A program made the position numbers and the translations under genes. DNA of 64,000 nt from Alcaligenes pakistanensis (GTDB lineage Bacteria > Pseudomonadota > Gammaproteobacteria > Burkholderiales > Burkholderiaceae_B): NCBI RefSeq assembly GCF_014652815.1, contig NZ_BMZN01000002.1, forward strand, positions 583,829-647,828, given 5' to 3'. Of this stretch, positions 52,591 through 62,187 are shown in pieces (the stretch's first letter is position 1; each line of letters starts with the position of its first letter). The notes beneath the pieces are model-generated. The model was not told the origin of the DNA, ran no database searches, and worked only from the letters and a program-made list of their open reading frames with translations.

Positions 52591-55239
52591 ATGTACGACA
52601 CCCCCGCTGTTTTCATGGCTCAATTGCAGGAGCTCAATAGTGCCGAGACGGTCGTCCTGACCGTGAACAAGCGCTATGCCCGCCGCTTGCTCGGACATCT
52701 ATCGGCTCGCCTTGCCAACGCAGGGGGAACGGTCGCGGTTCCAGAAATCGTGCCTTTGGGCGCCTGGCTGGCACAGGCCAGCGATCAACTCTGCTTTTCT
52801 GATCAGTGGCAACCGGCTGCGCACCAGATGGACCGCTTTGCCGCCTTGCAGCGCTGGGAGCACAGCATCGAGCAGTGTGAGGAAGACGGTTATTTCCTGG
52901 ATGTGGGGCAGGCTGCACGCTTGGCGTGTGAAGCCGATACCTTGCTGGATGAATGGCATATTGAATTGAAGCCCGGCGAGGCCAGTGTGGACTTCGAGCG
53001 CTTTTTGCAATGGCGTGCCCACTACCGACAAAGCCTGGAGCAGGCTGATCTGGACGATGCAAATCTGGCGGCAGAACGCGTGTTAAGTGCGGTACAGGCT
53101 GGTGCTTTGCACATGCGTCATCGCCATATGGTGTTGCATGGTTTTCATGAATATTCCCCCCGCTTGCAGGCTTTGCTAAGTGGCTTGCAGGAGATGGGGG
53201 TAGAGATCTTGCGCCTGGAGCATGAAGAGGCGCCAGCCAGTCAGGTACAGCGGGTACAGGCGCAGGATGCGGATACAGAATGGCGTTTGGCGGTGCAGTG
53301 GGCGCGTCGTCAATTGGACGAAGACCCGGATCGCACCGTCGCTATTGTGGCGGCACAGCTGGAAACGCAATTGCCGCTGGTGCACCGCTTGTTGCGGCAG
53401 GCCATGCACACCGACCGGGGAGCCTTGCCCTATAACGTGGCGGCTGCCCGTTCCCTGGCCGAGTGGCCTGTGGTGGAAGCAGCCCTGGCCTGGTTGAAAG
53501 CCTTGTTTACTTTGGCGACCAAAGCACAGGCAGAACCCGCCATGCTGGGCGAAGCTTTACGCTTGGGGGCGTGTCAGGCTGAACAATCAGAAGCCGGTGG
53601 TCGTGCCCGTATCGACAAGGCGTGGCGTGATAATCGCATCACTCAAGTTGGACGCAAAGAATTCGAAGACATGCTCAGCTTCCATACGCCTGAATTGGCC
53701 TTGGCCTGGGCTAAGGCGATGGAACGCTTCAATGCCGTTTCTGCTGGCGCGCAAGGCGTGGATACCTGGGCCTCGGTCATGCGCCAGTGTTTGGAAGCCC
53801 TGGGCTTTCCGGGCACCCATCGTCTGGATAGTGCGCAGTTTCAAACCTTGGAGGCCTTGGAAGCCCTGCTGCTGCAACTGGCACAGCAAGCTCCGGTCTT
53901 GGGCCGCATCAGTGCCTTGAAGGCTCAAAGTGCATTAGCTCGCATGGCTCGTGAAAACCCGTTCCAGCCTCAGCGCGATCCTCGTTCGCGTTTGGATGTA
54001 TTGGGTTTTCTGGAAGCGGAAGGCGGGCGCTGGGATGCCGTGTGGGTCCTGGGTCTGACAGACGATATTCTGCCAGCTGCCGTCAAACCCAATCCCTTGA
54101 TTCCGGCCCAGGTTTTGCGCCGGGTTCAGGCGCCTCGCAGTACGCCTGAGCGTGAATTGGAGTGGGCGCGCTGGATGCTGGCTGCTTTGCTGCGCTGTGG
54201 CAAACAGGTCTTATTAAGTGCTCCCTTGCATCAGGGTGAACAAGAGCTCCGTCCCAGTCCTTTGATTGCCCACTGGCCCTTGTTGGATATGCCCTGGGCT
54301 GTCCCGAGCGAGCAAGCCGTGGCGCAAGAAGCGCTGCTGGATGAGCAAGGGCCCAGCTTGAAAATGGAAGAGCGCATACGCGGCGGGATCAGTGTGCTGG
54401 ATACGCAGGCCCGGAACCCTTTGTGGGCCTTTGTGAAATTTCGTCTGCACGGTCAGGCTTTGCCGGACTATGCCCGCTTGGGCGATATGAATACGCGTGG
54501 GATGTTCTTGCACCGTGCCGTTGAACTGTTCTGGCGTCGCGTACAGGATCAGGACAGTTTGCACGAGCTGATCGGCGAGAACTCGCTGTCGCAGGTGGTG
54601 CAAGAGTGTGTCAATCAGGCCGCTCAAGAAGAACTGGCAGACTATGGGCCTGTGCTGCGTAGTCTGGAAATGGAGCGTGGGCTGGCAGTGTTAATTGAAT
54701 ACGCTCACCAGGAAGCCCAGCGCCCACCTTTTGCCTTGGGGGCGACGGAACAAGAGTTAAGTTGGAGCCGGGGCTTGCTACGCCTGAACCTGCGTCTGGA
54801 TCGATTGGATAATCTGGCCGATGGCGAACAGCTGCTGATGGACTACAAAACCGGCATAGGCGAACTACGTCCCGATAAAGATTGGTTGCGGCCCCGGCCT
54901 GTGAACCTGCAGCTGCCGTTTTATGCCGCTGCTTTGCATGATGAAGGTCGAGCCGTCAGTGGTCTGGCCTTTGTGCGTTTGCATGCCCGTCAGGTGGGTT
55001 TAAGCGGTTTGGCTGCACCGGGTATGGAGATTGACGGCCTGACCGAATTGGAAACTGCGCAGCAGTGGACCGCACAGATTGCACAGTGGAAGCAGGCGGT
55101 AGAGGGTCTGGCCGATGAGTTCCTGCAAGGGCAGGCTGCCAATCAGATCTGGAATCGCAACGATCTGCTGTATTGCGATGTTTTGCCCTTTTTACGTTTG
55201 TTCCAGGAAGACCTCCAAGATACGGGGGGAGAGGTGTAA
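52591..55239 (+). CDS. AddB-like PD-(D/E)XK nuclease subunit (double-strand-break repair)
   Basis: 882-residue partner of the downstream UvrD-like helicase. The C-terminal ~200 residues form a RecB-type PD-(D/E)XK nuclease domain: MNTRGMFLHRAVELFW, LRLDRLDNLADGEQLLMDYKTG (catalytic D/K at about 751-753) and LQLPFYAAALH (the QxxxY motif). The middle (GFLEAEGGRWDAVWVLGLTDDILP) resembles AddB. No Walker A motif is visible in the first 50 residues, so it is probably an inactivated helicase plus active nuclease. This protein class was described as a probable DNA-repair protein in betaproteobacteria. Start taken at 52591; ATG 52615 is also possible. The stop overlaps the next start. Confidence 0.85.
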   Translation: MYDTPAVFMAQLQELNSAETVVLTVNKRYARRLLGHLSARLANAGGTVAVPEIVPLGAWLAQASDQLCFSDQWQPAAHQMDRFAALQRWEHSIEQCEEDGYFLDVGQAARLACEADTLLDEWHIELKPGEASVDFERFLQWRAHYRQSLEQADLDDANLAAERVLSAVQAGALHMRHRHMVLHGFHEYSPRLQALLSGLQEMGVEILRLEHEEAPASQVQRVQAQDADTEWRLAVQWARRQLDEDPDRTVAIVAAQLETQLPLVHRLLRQAMHTDRGALPYNVAAARSLAEWPVVEAALAWLKALFTLATKAQAEPAMLGEALRLGACQAEQSEAGGRARIDKAWRDNRITQVGRKEFEDMLSFHTPELALAWAKAMERFNAVSAGAQGVDTWASVMRQCLEALGFPGTHRLDSAQFQTLEALEALLLQLAQQAPVLGRISALKAQSALARMARENPFQPQRDPRSRLDVLGFLEAEGGRWDAVWVLGLTDDILPAAVKPNPLIPAQVLRRVQAPRSTPERELEWARWMLAALLRCGKQVLLSAPLHQGEQELRPSPLIAHWPLLDMPWAVPSEQAVAQEALLDEQGPSLKMEERIRGGISVLDTQARNPLWAFVKFRLHGQALPDYARLGDMNTRGMFLHRAVELFWRRVQDQDSLHELIGENSLSQVVQECVNQAAQEELADYGPVLRSLEMERGLAVLIEYAHQEAQRPPFALGATEQELSWSRGLLRLNLRLDRLDNLADGEQLLMDYKTGIGELRPDKDWLRPRPVNLQLPFYAAALHDEGRAVSGLAFVRLHARQVGLSGLAAPGMEIDGLTELETAQQWTAQIAQWKQAVEGLADEFLQGQAANQIWNRNDLLYCDVLPFLRLFQEDLQDTGGEV

Positions 55240-58200
55240 TGCTGACCGTTCCTAGCGATAGCCCAGCCCGAGCACGGGCGCTGGACCCCGAGTCCTCTTT
55301 TCTGGTGCAGGCGCCTGCAGGCTCGGGCAAGACGGAATTATTGACTGACCGAATCCTGGCCCTGCTGGCCCGTGTCCAGCGGCCAGAAGAGATTGTGGCC
55401 ATCACCTTCACCCGCAAGGCCGCGGCTGAAATGCATGCGCGCGTGCTGGAAAAGCTGGCTGCGGCAGATCAGGATCGCCCTGCTGAGCCTTACCGGGTTC
55501 GCAGCTGGGAGCTGGCGCGTGCTGCCATGCAGCGCAATCAGGAGCAGCAATGGGATTTGCTCGCGTACCCGGCACGTCTGAGTATTCGCACAATTGACTC
55601 CCTGTGCGCCCATCTGGTGCGCGCCATGCCCTGGATCACGGGTTTGGGCGGCGTTCCCGCCATTACCGATAAGGCGTTAGAGCATTACGAGACAGCCGCC
55701 TGGGCCACGCTGGAAATGGCAGAAAGTGTGCCTAGTGTGGCGCGTTTTCTGGAGCATATGGATGTCAACCTGCTTCAGGCGCAAGCACTGTTGGCGGGCA
55801 TGTTGGCCAGTCGGGACCAGTGGTTGCCAGCGGTGGGGCAGGGCGGCAATGTGGCCCTGTTACAAGACAGCCTGCGTGAGGTAGTGGAACAGCAATTGCA
55901 GCAATTAAGCGATTCCTTGCCTCCTGGTTGGGCGCGGACTCTGGCTCCCTTGGCGTGTTTTGCGGCCTCGAATCTGGACACCGGAGATGTATTGGCTTTG
56001 GCCGATTGGCAGGGCGACACGCTGGCACCAGTAATGGATGATTTGCCGCGCTGGCGTGGTCTGGCTGCGCTATTGCTGACGGATAAAGGCGATTTACGCA
56101 AAAGCCTGACGGTACGCAATGGCTTTCCGCCTAAAACTGCTCAAAAAGAAGCCCTGACTGAATGGCTAGGCAATTGCTTGGGCGCGGAGTCTTGGGTGTC
56201 GCGTTTGGCTAGCGCCCGCCTGTTGCCTGCACAGTATTCCGAGCAGCAGCAAGAAGTCCTCTCTAATCTGATTCAGGTTTTGTGGCTGGCTGCGGCGCAG
56301 CTGAAATTGCGCTTTGCCGAGAAGGCCGAGGTCGATTTCACCGAGATTGCCCAGCGTGCCCTGCAAGCTTTGGGTGATGCCGACGAGCCGGGCGAATTGC
56401 TTCTGCGCATGGACAGGTCCATACGCCATTTGCTGGTGGACGAATTTCAGGACACCAGCCAGTCCCAAGTGCAGTTGTTGGAGCGGCTGACCAGTGGTTG
56501 GGAGCCAGGCGACGGGCGTAGCCTGTTTTTGGTGGGCGACCCCATGCAATCCATCTACCGCTTTCGCAAAGCAGAGGTGGGTTTGTTCCTGCAGGTATGG
56601 CAAGCCAGACGCCTGGGTGAAGTAGAACTGGAGCCGCTCAACCTTAGCAATAACTTCCGTTCACACCCGCGCCTGGTGGAGTGGGTGAATCAGGTGGGGG
56701 CGCAATTGTTCCCAGCTCAGGCTGATCCGGATCTGGGCATGGTGACTTACGAGCATTCCACAGCCTTCAAACCCGATATCCCCGAATGGGCTGTACAGTT
56801 TCATCCCTCCTGGCATTTCCGGGTAGCGCGTGGTGAAGATAACGTGCCGTCTCAGCAGGCGGCTCAAGAGCGTGCCGTGGCAGAGGCGGTCAGTTGTGCT
56901 GCCCAAGCCTTGCAGCGTTATCAGGAGAGCGAGCACCCGGTTGCGATTCTGGTGCGGGCCCGCTCGCACTTGCATGGTTTGGTGCGCAAGCTGGGCGAGC
57001 AGGGCATTCCGTGTCGTGCGGTCGAACTGGAACCTTTACAGCAACGACCGGTAGTGGCGGACTTGGTGCAGTTGGTACGTGCGCTGGCGCACCCCGCAGA
57101 TCGTTTGGCCTGGCTGGCTGTCTTGCGTTCGCCATTGATCGGTCTGCGCTTGGAGAGTTTGCATCGCCTGTGCGCCTTGCATCCCACAAAGACGCTGGCC
57201 GAGTTAACTCACAATCAGAATTTTGAAGACTGGGACCCAAATGAGCGCACCCGTCTTTTGTTCGCTTACCAGATTTTGCTGGATCGGGGCAACCGCAGTG
57301 GCTTGATGCCTTTTGCGGGTTGGGTGCAAGAATGTTGGGTGCGTTTGGGTGGACCACAGGTCTATCCAAGCCTGGCCGATCAGGCGGATGCTGAACAAGT
57401 GTTGCGGCTGCTGGAGGAATTGTGCCCCTACGGTCCGCCGGATCAGCAGCAATTACAGGCTCGTGTCGAATCCCTGTACGCCACCCCGCAAGGTACCGGT
57501 AAAGCCGTGGAGGTGATGACGATTCACAAATCTAAGGGCCTGGAATTCGAAACCGTTATTTTGTTCAGCCTGCACAAGCAGTCTGCTGCGGATTCCGAGC
57601 CTTTGATCCGTCTGGAGCATAGCGCTGAGCGCCTGATTCTGGGCCCGATCAGCCATAAGGGCAGTGAGCTGCGCGACCCGGTCTCGCAGTTTCTGGCTGC
57701 TCGGGAACGCATTCGCGCCGAGCAGGAAAGCCACCGTCTTTTATATGTGGCCTTAACCCGCGCCCGTCAGGAGCTGCATTTGTTTGCCGAGTTGAGCATC
57801 ACCCAGGATAAAGGCCTGCGTGAGCCCGATGGCCGCTCTTTGCTAAGTCGTGTCTGGCCGGTGCTGGTTCAGCCAGAAGCCCCCGTCTGGCAAGCTGAGC
57901 AAGGCGTGCCGCAAGACAATTCAGGGTCGAGTTCTGCCGCCTTATTGCAGCGAGTCGTAAACCTGCCTGCCGTGCCGCCCGAGCAGTTAGAGGCAGCCAC
58001 CCCGCAATATCAAAGCTGGCAGTGGTCTTTGGATACGACTCATGAGAAAGCCATTGGTACCGTGGCTCATGACTGGCTGGAAAGGCTGGGACGTGAAGGC
58101 CTGGAGCAGTGGCCAGTAGAGCGTTTGCAGCAAGGCCGCGGCGTGATGCGCCGTCAGTTATTGCGTGCAGGGGTGCCTGCCACTTACCTGGATGACGCGG

Positions 58201-58541
58201 CCCAATCCTTGTTTGAAGCCATTGCGGCAACCATACAGACAGAGCGGGGTCGCTGGTTGCTGGGGGTTACCCGAGCCTATCGTGAATGGTCTTTGCTGGA
58301 CGTCAGTGGTCGGGTATCGATTATTGACTTGGCGATCTCCCAGGAAGATCACTGGCTGGTGGTTGATTACAAGACGGGGCGACCTGCTGAGCATGAAAGC
58401 CATGCGGATTTTTCGGCTCGTATGTTGGAGCGTTATGCGCCGCAATTGCAGCGCTATTGTGAACAGGTCCAAGCCCTGGACGGACGCCCTGCGCAGGCAG
58501 CGCTTTATTTCCCTAGGGCCGATCTTTGGGTGCCGTATTAA
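55239..58541 (+). CDS. AddA-like UvrD/Rep helicase-nuclease (exodeoxyribonuclease V beta-type)
   Basis: 1100 residues from ATG 55239, sharing one base with the upstream stop (TAATG). SF1A helicase motifs: Walker A QAPAGSGKTEL (24-34), IAFTRKAAAEM-type VAITFTRKAAAEM, motif II LLVDEFQDTSQSQ, motif III FLVGDPMQSIYRFR, motif V TIHKSKGLEFETVI and motif VI RLLYVALTRARQELH. A C-terminal RecB-like nuclease domain has VVDYKTGRP (about residue 1043) and YAPQLQRYCEQV. The pair is the likely RecBCD/AddAB equivalent for DNA end processing; recBCD genes are absent from the window. Confidence 0.9.
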   Translation: MLTVPSDSPARARALDPESSFLVQAPAGSGKTELLTDRILALLARVQRPEEIVAITFTRKAAAEMHARVLEKLAAADQDRPAEPYRVRSWELARAAMQRNQEQQWDLLAYPARLSIRTIDSLCAHLVRAMPWITGLGGVPAITDKALEHYETAAWATLEMAESVPSVARFLEHMDVNLLQAQALLAGMLASRDQWLPAVGQGGNVALLQDSLREVVEQQLQQLSDSLPPGWARTLAPLACFAASNLDTGDVLALADWQGDTLAPVMDDLPRWRGLAALLLTDKGDLRKSLTVRNGFPPKTAQKEALTEWLGNCLGAESWVSRLASARLLPAQYSEQQQEVLSNLIQVLWLAAAQLKLRFAEKAEVDFTEIAQRALQALGDADEPGELLLRMDRSIRHLLVDEFQDTSQSQVQLLERLTSGWEPGDGRSLFLVGDPMQSIYRFRKAEVGLFLQVWQARRLGEVELEPLNLSNNFRSHPRLVEWVNQVGAQLFPAQADPDLGMVTYEHSTAFKPDIPEWAVQFHPSWHFRVARGEDNVPSQQAAQERAVAEAVSCAAQALQRYQESEHPVAILVRARSHLHGLVRKLGEQGIPCRAVELEPLQQRPVVADLVQLVRALAHPADRLAWLAVLRSPLIGLRLESLHRLCALHPTKTLAELTHNQNFEDWDPNERTRLLFAYQILLDRGNRSGLMPFAGWVQECWVRLGGPQVYPSLADQADAEQVLRLLEELCPYGPPDQQQLQARVESLYATPQGTGKAVEVMTIHKSKGLEFETVILFSLHKQSAADSEPLIRLEHSAERLILGPISHKGSELRDPVSQFLAARERIRAEQESHRLLYVALTRARQELHLFAELSITQDKGLREPDGRSLLSRVWPVLVQPEAPVWQAEQGVPQDNSGSSSAALLQRVVNLPAVPPEQLEAATPQYQSWQWSLDTTHEKAIGTVAHDWLERLGREGLEQWPVERLQQGRGVMRRQLLRAGVPATYLDDAAQSLFEAIAATIQTERGRWLLGVTRAYREWSLLDVSGRVSIIDLAISQEDHWLVVDYKTGRPAEHESHADFSARMLERYAPQLQRYCEQVQALDGRPAQAALYFPRADLWVPY

Positions 58542-58544
58542 TGC

Positions 58545-58653
58545 TACACTATTTGTCGGCGGGCCCCTCCGCATGGTTCGGCGGTGAATCTGGTCAGGTC
58601 GGGAACGAAGCAGCCACAGCCGTGCAGAATCAGTGCCGGAGTCAGGCTCGCCA
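58545..58653 (+). ncRNA. ffs: Small SRP (4.5S) RNA with promoter -10
   Basis: The core GGTCAGGTCGGGAACGAAGC (58592-58611), followed by AGCC, is the universally conserved SRP domain IV loop that binds Ffh. The ends pair: GGCGGGCC (58558-58565) with GGCTCGCC (58645-58652). The RNA is about 95 nt, the small bacterial type without Alu domain. A TACACT -10 (58545-58550) sets the start at about 58557, overlapping the end of the helicase gene's stop region. It lies 118 nt before dnaX. Confidence 0.9.
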
Positions 58654-58770
58654 CTTCATTTGCTTATCGGGTTATGCGCGCCCGGTCTATCTGCTTCCCT
58701 TCAGCACCGAATCCGGTACACTTTTCCTTTCGCTTATTTGTATTGATGGTTCACGCCGTCCGGAATTCGC

Positions 58771-61104
58771 ATGACCTATCTCGTTCTGGCCCGCAAGTGG
58801 CGCCCTCGCTCCTTTGACACCCTGGTTGGTCAGGACCACGTGGTGCGCGCACTGACGCATGCCCTGGATACCCAGCGACTGCATCATGCCTGGCTGTTTA
58901 CGGGCACACGCGGCGTGGGTAAGACCACCTTGTCGCGTATTCTGGCCAAGTCGCTGAACTGTGAAACAGGTATCACTTCCAAGCCCTGCGGCGTTTGCCG
59001 GTCTTGTACTGAAATTGATGCTGGCCGCTTTATTGACTATGTCGAGTTGGATGCGGCCTCCAATCGTGGTGTAGAGGAAATGACCCAGTTGCTGGAGCAG
59101 GCGGTGTATGCCCCCAGCTCGGGCCGCTACAAGGTCTACATGATTGACGAAGTTCACATGCTGACCGGGCACGCCTTTAACGCGATGCTTAAGACGCTGG
59201 AAGAACCCCCAGCGCACGTCAAATTCATTCTGGCCACCACTGACCCACAAAAAATTCCGGTCACGGTCTTGTCGCGCTGTCTGCAATTCAATTTGAAGCA
59301 GATGACGGTGCCCTCTATCGTGGGCCACCTGCAAGAAATTCTGACGCAGGAAGAAATGAAGTTTGAAGTCCCGGCCTTGCGTCTATTGGCGCAGGCAGCG
59401 GATGGCTCCATGCGCGATGCCTTGTCGCTTAGCGATCAGGCCATTGCTTATAGCGCTGGCGATCTTAGCGCTCAGGCTGTGCAAGCCATGTTGGGCACGA
59501 TCGATCAACGCCATTTGGCGCAATTGTTGCAAGCGCTGGTCGCTTACGATGCACAAGCCATCATCAGCGTGGCCGATGATTTGGCACTGCGTGGCCTGTC
59601 CTATTCGGGCGCTCTGGCTGATCTGGCCACCTTGCTGTCTCGCATCGCTATCGAACAACGTATTCCCGGCACGATCACGGATGATGATCCTTTGTCGGCT
59701 GCTGTGCGCCAGTTGGCACCCACGCTGTCGCCCGATCATGTGCAGTTGTTTTATTCGGTCGCGGTGCATAGCCGTCAGGAACTGTCTTTAGCCCCTGATG
59801 AGTACGCCGGCTTTGTGATGGCCTGCTTGCGTATGTTGGCTCTGTTGCCCGAGCCTGTACCGGCTCAGCCAGTGCCACCGCAAGCTGGTTCAAATGGGTC
59901 TTCTGATGCGGCCGTTGCCGCTTCCAGCACCGTATCTGTTACCGCTTCACCCGAGACTGTTGTGGCTCCTGCCGCTGTATCAGCCAGCGCACTTGACGCA
60001 TCGGCGTCTCCAGCAGCTACTCCGGTCTCAGAGCCAGCCCCGCTTGACGCTCCTGTAGAAGCACAGGCAGCCGCCGAACAGCAGGCGGCAGTAGGCCAGC
60101 AGGCCGAGCCTCAGACCGTCGCGTACAGCCCTGCAAACGCGAATCCAACCCAAACGACAGCCCCAGCGGCAGAGAATGCTCCTATTGATGACTTTGTTCC
60201 GGCCTGGGAAGACACGCCCGAGCCTACAGGGGTACAGGCCAGTGATAGCCTTGCTGAATCCAGTCCAGTAGCCAGTCAGCCTCAAGAGGCACCTGTCGCT
60301 CCGGTGGCTGAAAGTCCAGCCGTCGATGTAGCAGAAGTCCAGACAGCAGCAGAATCTCCACCAGCGGCAGCAGATCCTGCTGCCGAATCTGCCAAGGCCC
60401 AAGGTAAAAGCGCCGCACAGCCTTTAATGTCCTCGCAAGCCCAAGTTGCTACACGTGTAGAGCCTGTCGCCGAGGAAGCTCCGGCGGCGGCACCCATTCA
60501 GGATGGCCCGGAAGAGCCTGCCTGGTTGTCCGAGGGCATGGACGAAGAGTTCGAGAACTACCAACCTCTGGATATGGACGCAGCGCTTGCTGAAGAAGAG
60601 GGCGATGTGCCTTCGGTGTCCATGTCTGATCGTGTGATGCCAGACACCGATCTGGGCTTGCCTGTACCTCAGAGCGGCTCGGATAGCCCGCGTGTTGTGC
60701 GCCTGGGCGGGATGAAACCAGAGACCTGGCCCGATGTGGCGACCAGCTTGCCATTGAGTGGCTGGGCGGCAGAACTGGCTCGCCAAAGCGAATGGCTGGG
60801 CGTGAAAGGGCAGGAAATTCATCTACGTGCCAAAATCAAGGCCACGGAAGGCAGTCAGGGTAAAGCGCGTTTGCGCACCGTTTTGTCGGAATACTTTGCC
60901 CAGTCCATTCAGTTGTTGATCGAATACGGGGATACGGGCGACGCAACGGCTCATGCTGTGGAGCAGGCTAAATTGGCTGAACGCCAGCGGCAGGCTGAAG
61001 AGCAAGTCACTCAGGATCCCTTTGTCTTGAGCCTGATCCAGGATTTTGATGCCCGCGTCAAAGCCGGATCAGTCAAGGCGACTCCTTTGGTTCGGGCCGC
61101 CTGA
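58771..61104 (+). CDS. dnaX: DNA polymerase III subunits gamma/tau
   Basis: 777-residue clamp-loader ATPase. N-terminal AAA+: Walker A GTRGVGKT (45-52), zinc cysteines C64, C73, C76, C79, Walker B IDEVHML and SRC arginine-finger motif (VLSRCLQFNLKQM). A long Ala/Pro/Glu-rich linker spans about residues 365-640, and the C-terminal tau domain (WAAELARQSEWLGVKG...) binds DnaB and the polymerase core. I see no A-rich slippery sequence in the linker, so a gamma short form by frameshift is not supported. Confidence 0.95.
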   Translation: MTYLVLARKWRPRSFDTLVGQDHVVRALTHALDTQRLHHAWLFTGTRGVGKTTLSRILAKSLNCETGITSKPCGVCRSCTEIDAGRFIDYVELDAASNRGVEEMTQLLEQAVYAPSSGRYKVYMIDEVHMLTGHAFNAMLKTLEEPPAHVKFILATTDPQKIPVTVLSRCLQFNLKQMTVPSIVGHLQEILTQEEMKFEVPALRLLAQAADGSMRDALSLSDQAIAYSAGDLSAQAVQAMLGTIDQRHLAQLLQALVAYDAQAIISVADDLALRGLSYSGALADLATLLSRIAIEQRIPGTITDDDPLSAAVRQLAPTLSPDHVQLFYSVAVHSRQELSLAPDEYAGFVMACLRMLALLPEPVPAQPVPPQAGSNGSSDAAVAASSTVSVTASPETVVAPAAVSASALDASASPAATPVSEPAPLDAPVEAQAAAEQQAAVGQQAEPQTVAYSPANANPTQTTAPAAENAPIDDFVPAWEDTPEPTGVQASDSLAESSPVASQPQEAPVAPVAESPAVDVAEVQTAAESPPAAADPAAESAKAQGKSAAQPLMSSQAQVATRVEPVAEEAPAAAPIQDGPEEPAWLSEGMDEEFENYQPLDMDAALAEEEGDVPSVSMSDRVMPDTDLGLPVPQSGSDSPRVVRLGGMKPETWPDVATSLPLSGWAAELARQSEWLGVKGQEIHLRAKIKATEGSQGKARLRTVLSEYFAQSIQLLIEYGDTGDATAHAVEQAKLAERQRQAEEQVTQDPFVLSLIQDFDARVKAGSVKATPLVRAA

Positions 61105-61146
61105 AATGGCCCCTTGTCAATTTAAATCAATCAGGAAAACCAAACC

Positions 61147-61473
61147 ATGATGAAAGGTCAAATTGCCGGCTTGATGCGTCAGGCGCAGCAAATGCAGGAA
61201 AACATGAAAAAGGCGCAGGAAGCCTTGGCCGATATCGAGGTCGAAGGCGTTTCCGGTGGTGGTCTGGTCAAGGTCATCATGAACTGCCGCCACGATGTGC
61301 GCCGCGTCTCGATCGACCCCAGCTTGCTGGAAGACGAAAAAGAGATGCTGGAAGATTTGATTGCTGCTGCCTTTAACGATGCACAGCGCAAAGCCGAGGC
61401 AACCTCGCAGGAAAAAATGGCGGGTGTAACCGCTGGCCTGCCACTGCCACCCGGTATGAAGCTGCCGTTCTAA
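61147..61473 (+). CDS. ybaB: Nucleoid-associated protein YbaB/EbfC
   Basis: 108-residue YbaB/EbfC protein: [41 protein letters not shown] and VSIDPSLL. Dimeric, DNA-binding, nucleoid-associated. Between dnaX and recR, the conserved order; its stop overlaps the recR start by one base (TAATG). Confidence 0.95.
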   Translation: MMKGQIAGLMRQAQQMQENMKKAQEALADIEVEGVSGGGLVKVIMNCRHDVRRVSIDPSLLEDEKEMLEDLIAAAFNDAQRKAEATSQEKMAGVTAGLPLPPGMKLPF

Positions 61474-62084
61474 TGAACGAACCGCAGATCGCTGAGCCCG
61501 AACCGCTTCGGGCTCTGATCCAGGCTCTGCGTCGGCTACCCGGTGTGGGCGAGCGTAGCGCTCGCCGCATGGCCTACCACTTGTTGCAACACGATTTGGT
61601 AGGCGCCGACCAATTGAGCCGCGCTCTTGAACATGCCACTACGGCATTGCAGCACTGTCAGCGCTGCAATGGTTTCACGGTTCAAACTATCTGTGAAACC
61701 TGTGCCAATCCCCGCCGTGATCCGGCGTTGTTGTGTGTGGTGGAGACGCCTGCCGATCAAAACATGATCGAGGCTACGCATGGCTACCGAGGTCTTTACT
61801 ATGTGCTGATGGGGCGTTTGACGCCGCTGGAAGGCATAGGCCCCGATGCCTTGCAATTTGACCGCTTGCTAGAGCGAGCCGGTGATGGCCAAGTGCAGGA
61901 AGTGATACTAGCGACCAATTTCACCGCAGAGGGCGAAACCACCGCCCATCATCTGGCGGAGATGCTCAGCAGCCAAGGTTTGAAAGTGACTCGTCTGGCG
62001 CGCGGTGTGCCAGCGGGGAGCGAACTGGAGTATGTCGACCCCAGTACCATTGCCTGGGCTTTAATGGAGCGTCGCGCCACCTAA
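61473..62084 (+). CDS. recR: Recombination protein RecR
   Basis: 203-residue partner of RecO/RecF in gap repair. HhH ([20 protein letters not shown]), C4 zinc finger C62, C65, C74, C77, and the Toprim domain ([30 protein letters not shown]...[23 protein letters not shown]). Third gene of the dnaX-ybaB-recR operon. Confidence 0.96.
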   Translation: MNEPQIAEPEPLRALIQALRRLPGVGERSARRMAYHLLQHDLVGADQLSRALEHATTALQHCQRCNGFTVQTICETCANPRRDPALLCVVETPADQNMIEATHGYRGLYYVLMGRLTPLEGIGPDALQFDRLLERAGDGQVQEVILATNFTAEGETTAHHLAEMLSSQGLKVTRLARGVPAGSELEYVDPSTIAWALMERRAT

Positions 62085-62106
62085 ACAGGTTTGACCGCGT
62101 AGCGGA

Positions 62107-62135
62107 CAAGGGGGCTAGCCCCTCTTTGTTTTTAG
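62107..62135 (+). terminator. Possible terminator after recR
   Basis: GGGGCTAGCCCC (62111-62122) hairpin followed by a T-rich tract (TCTTTGTTTTT). The stem is short (4-5 bp). Confidence 0.4.
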
Positions 62136-62187
62136 TATAAGTATCAAACCTAAATAGTTAATGACCAACAACAAGAAGGGGATTGCC

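Noticed and set aside
58771-61104. Programmed frameshift in dnaX giving gamma
   Set aside because: No A-AAA-AAG-type slippery run or stem in the linker region.
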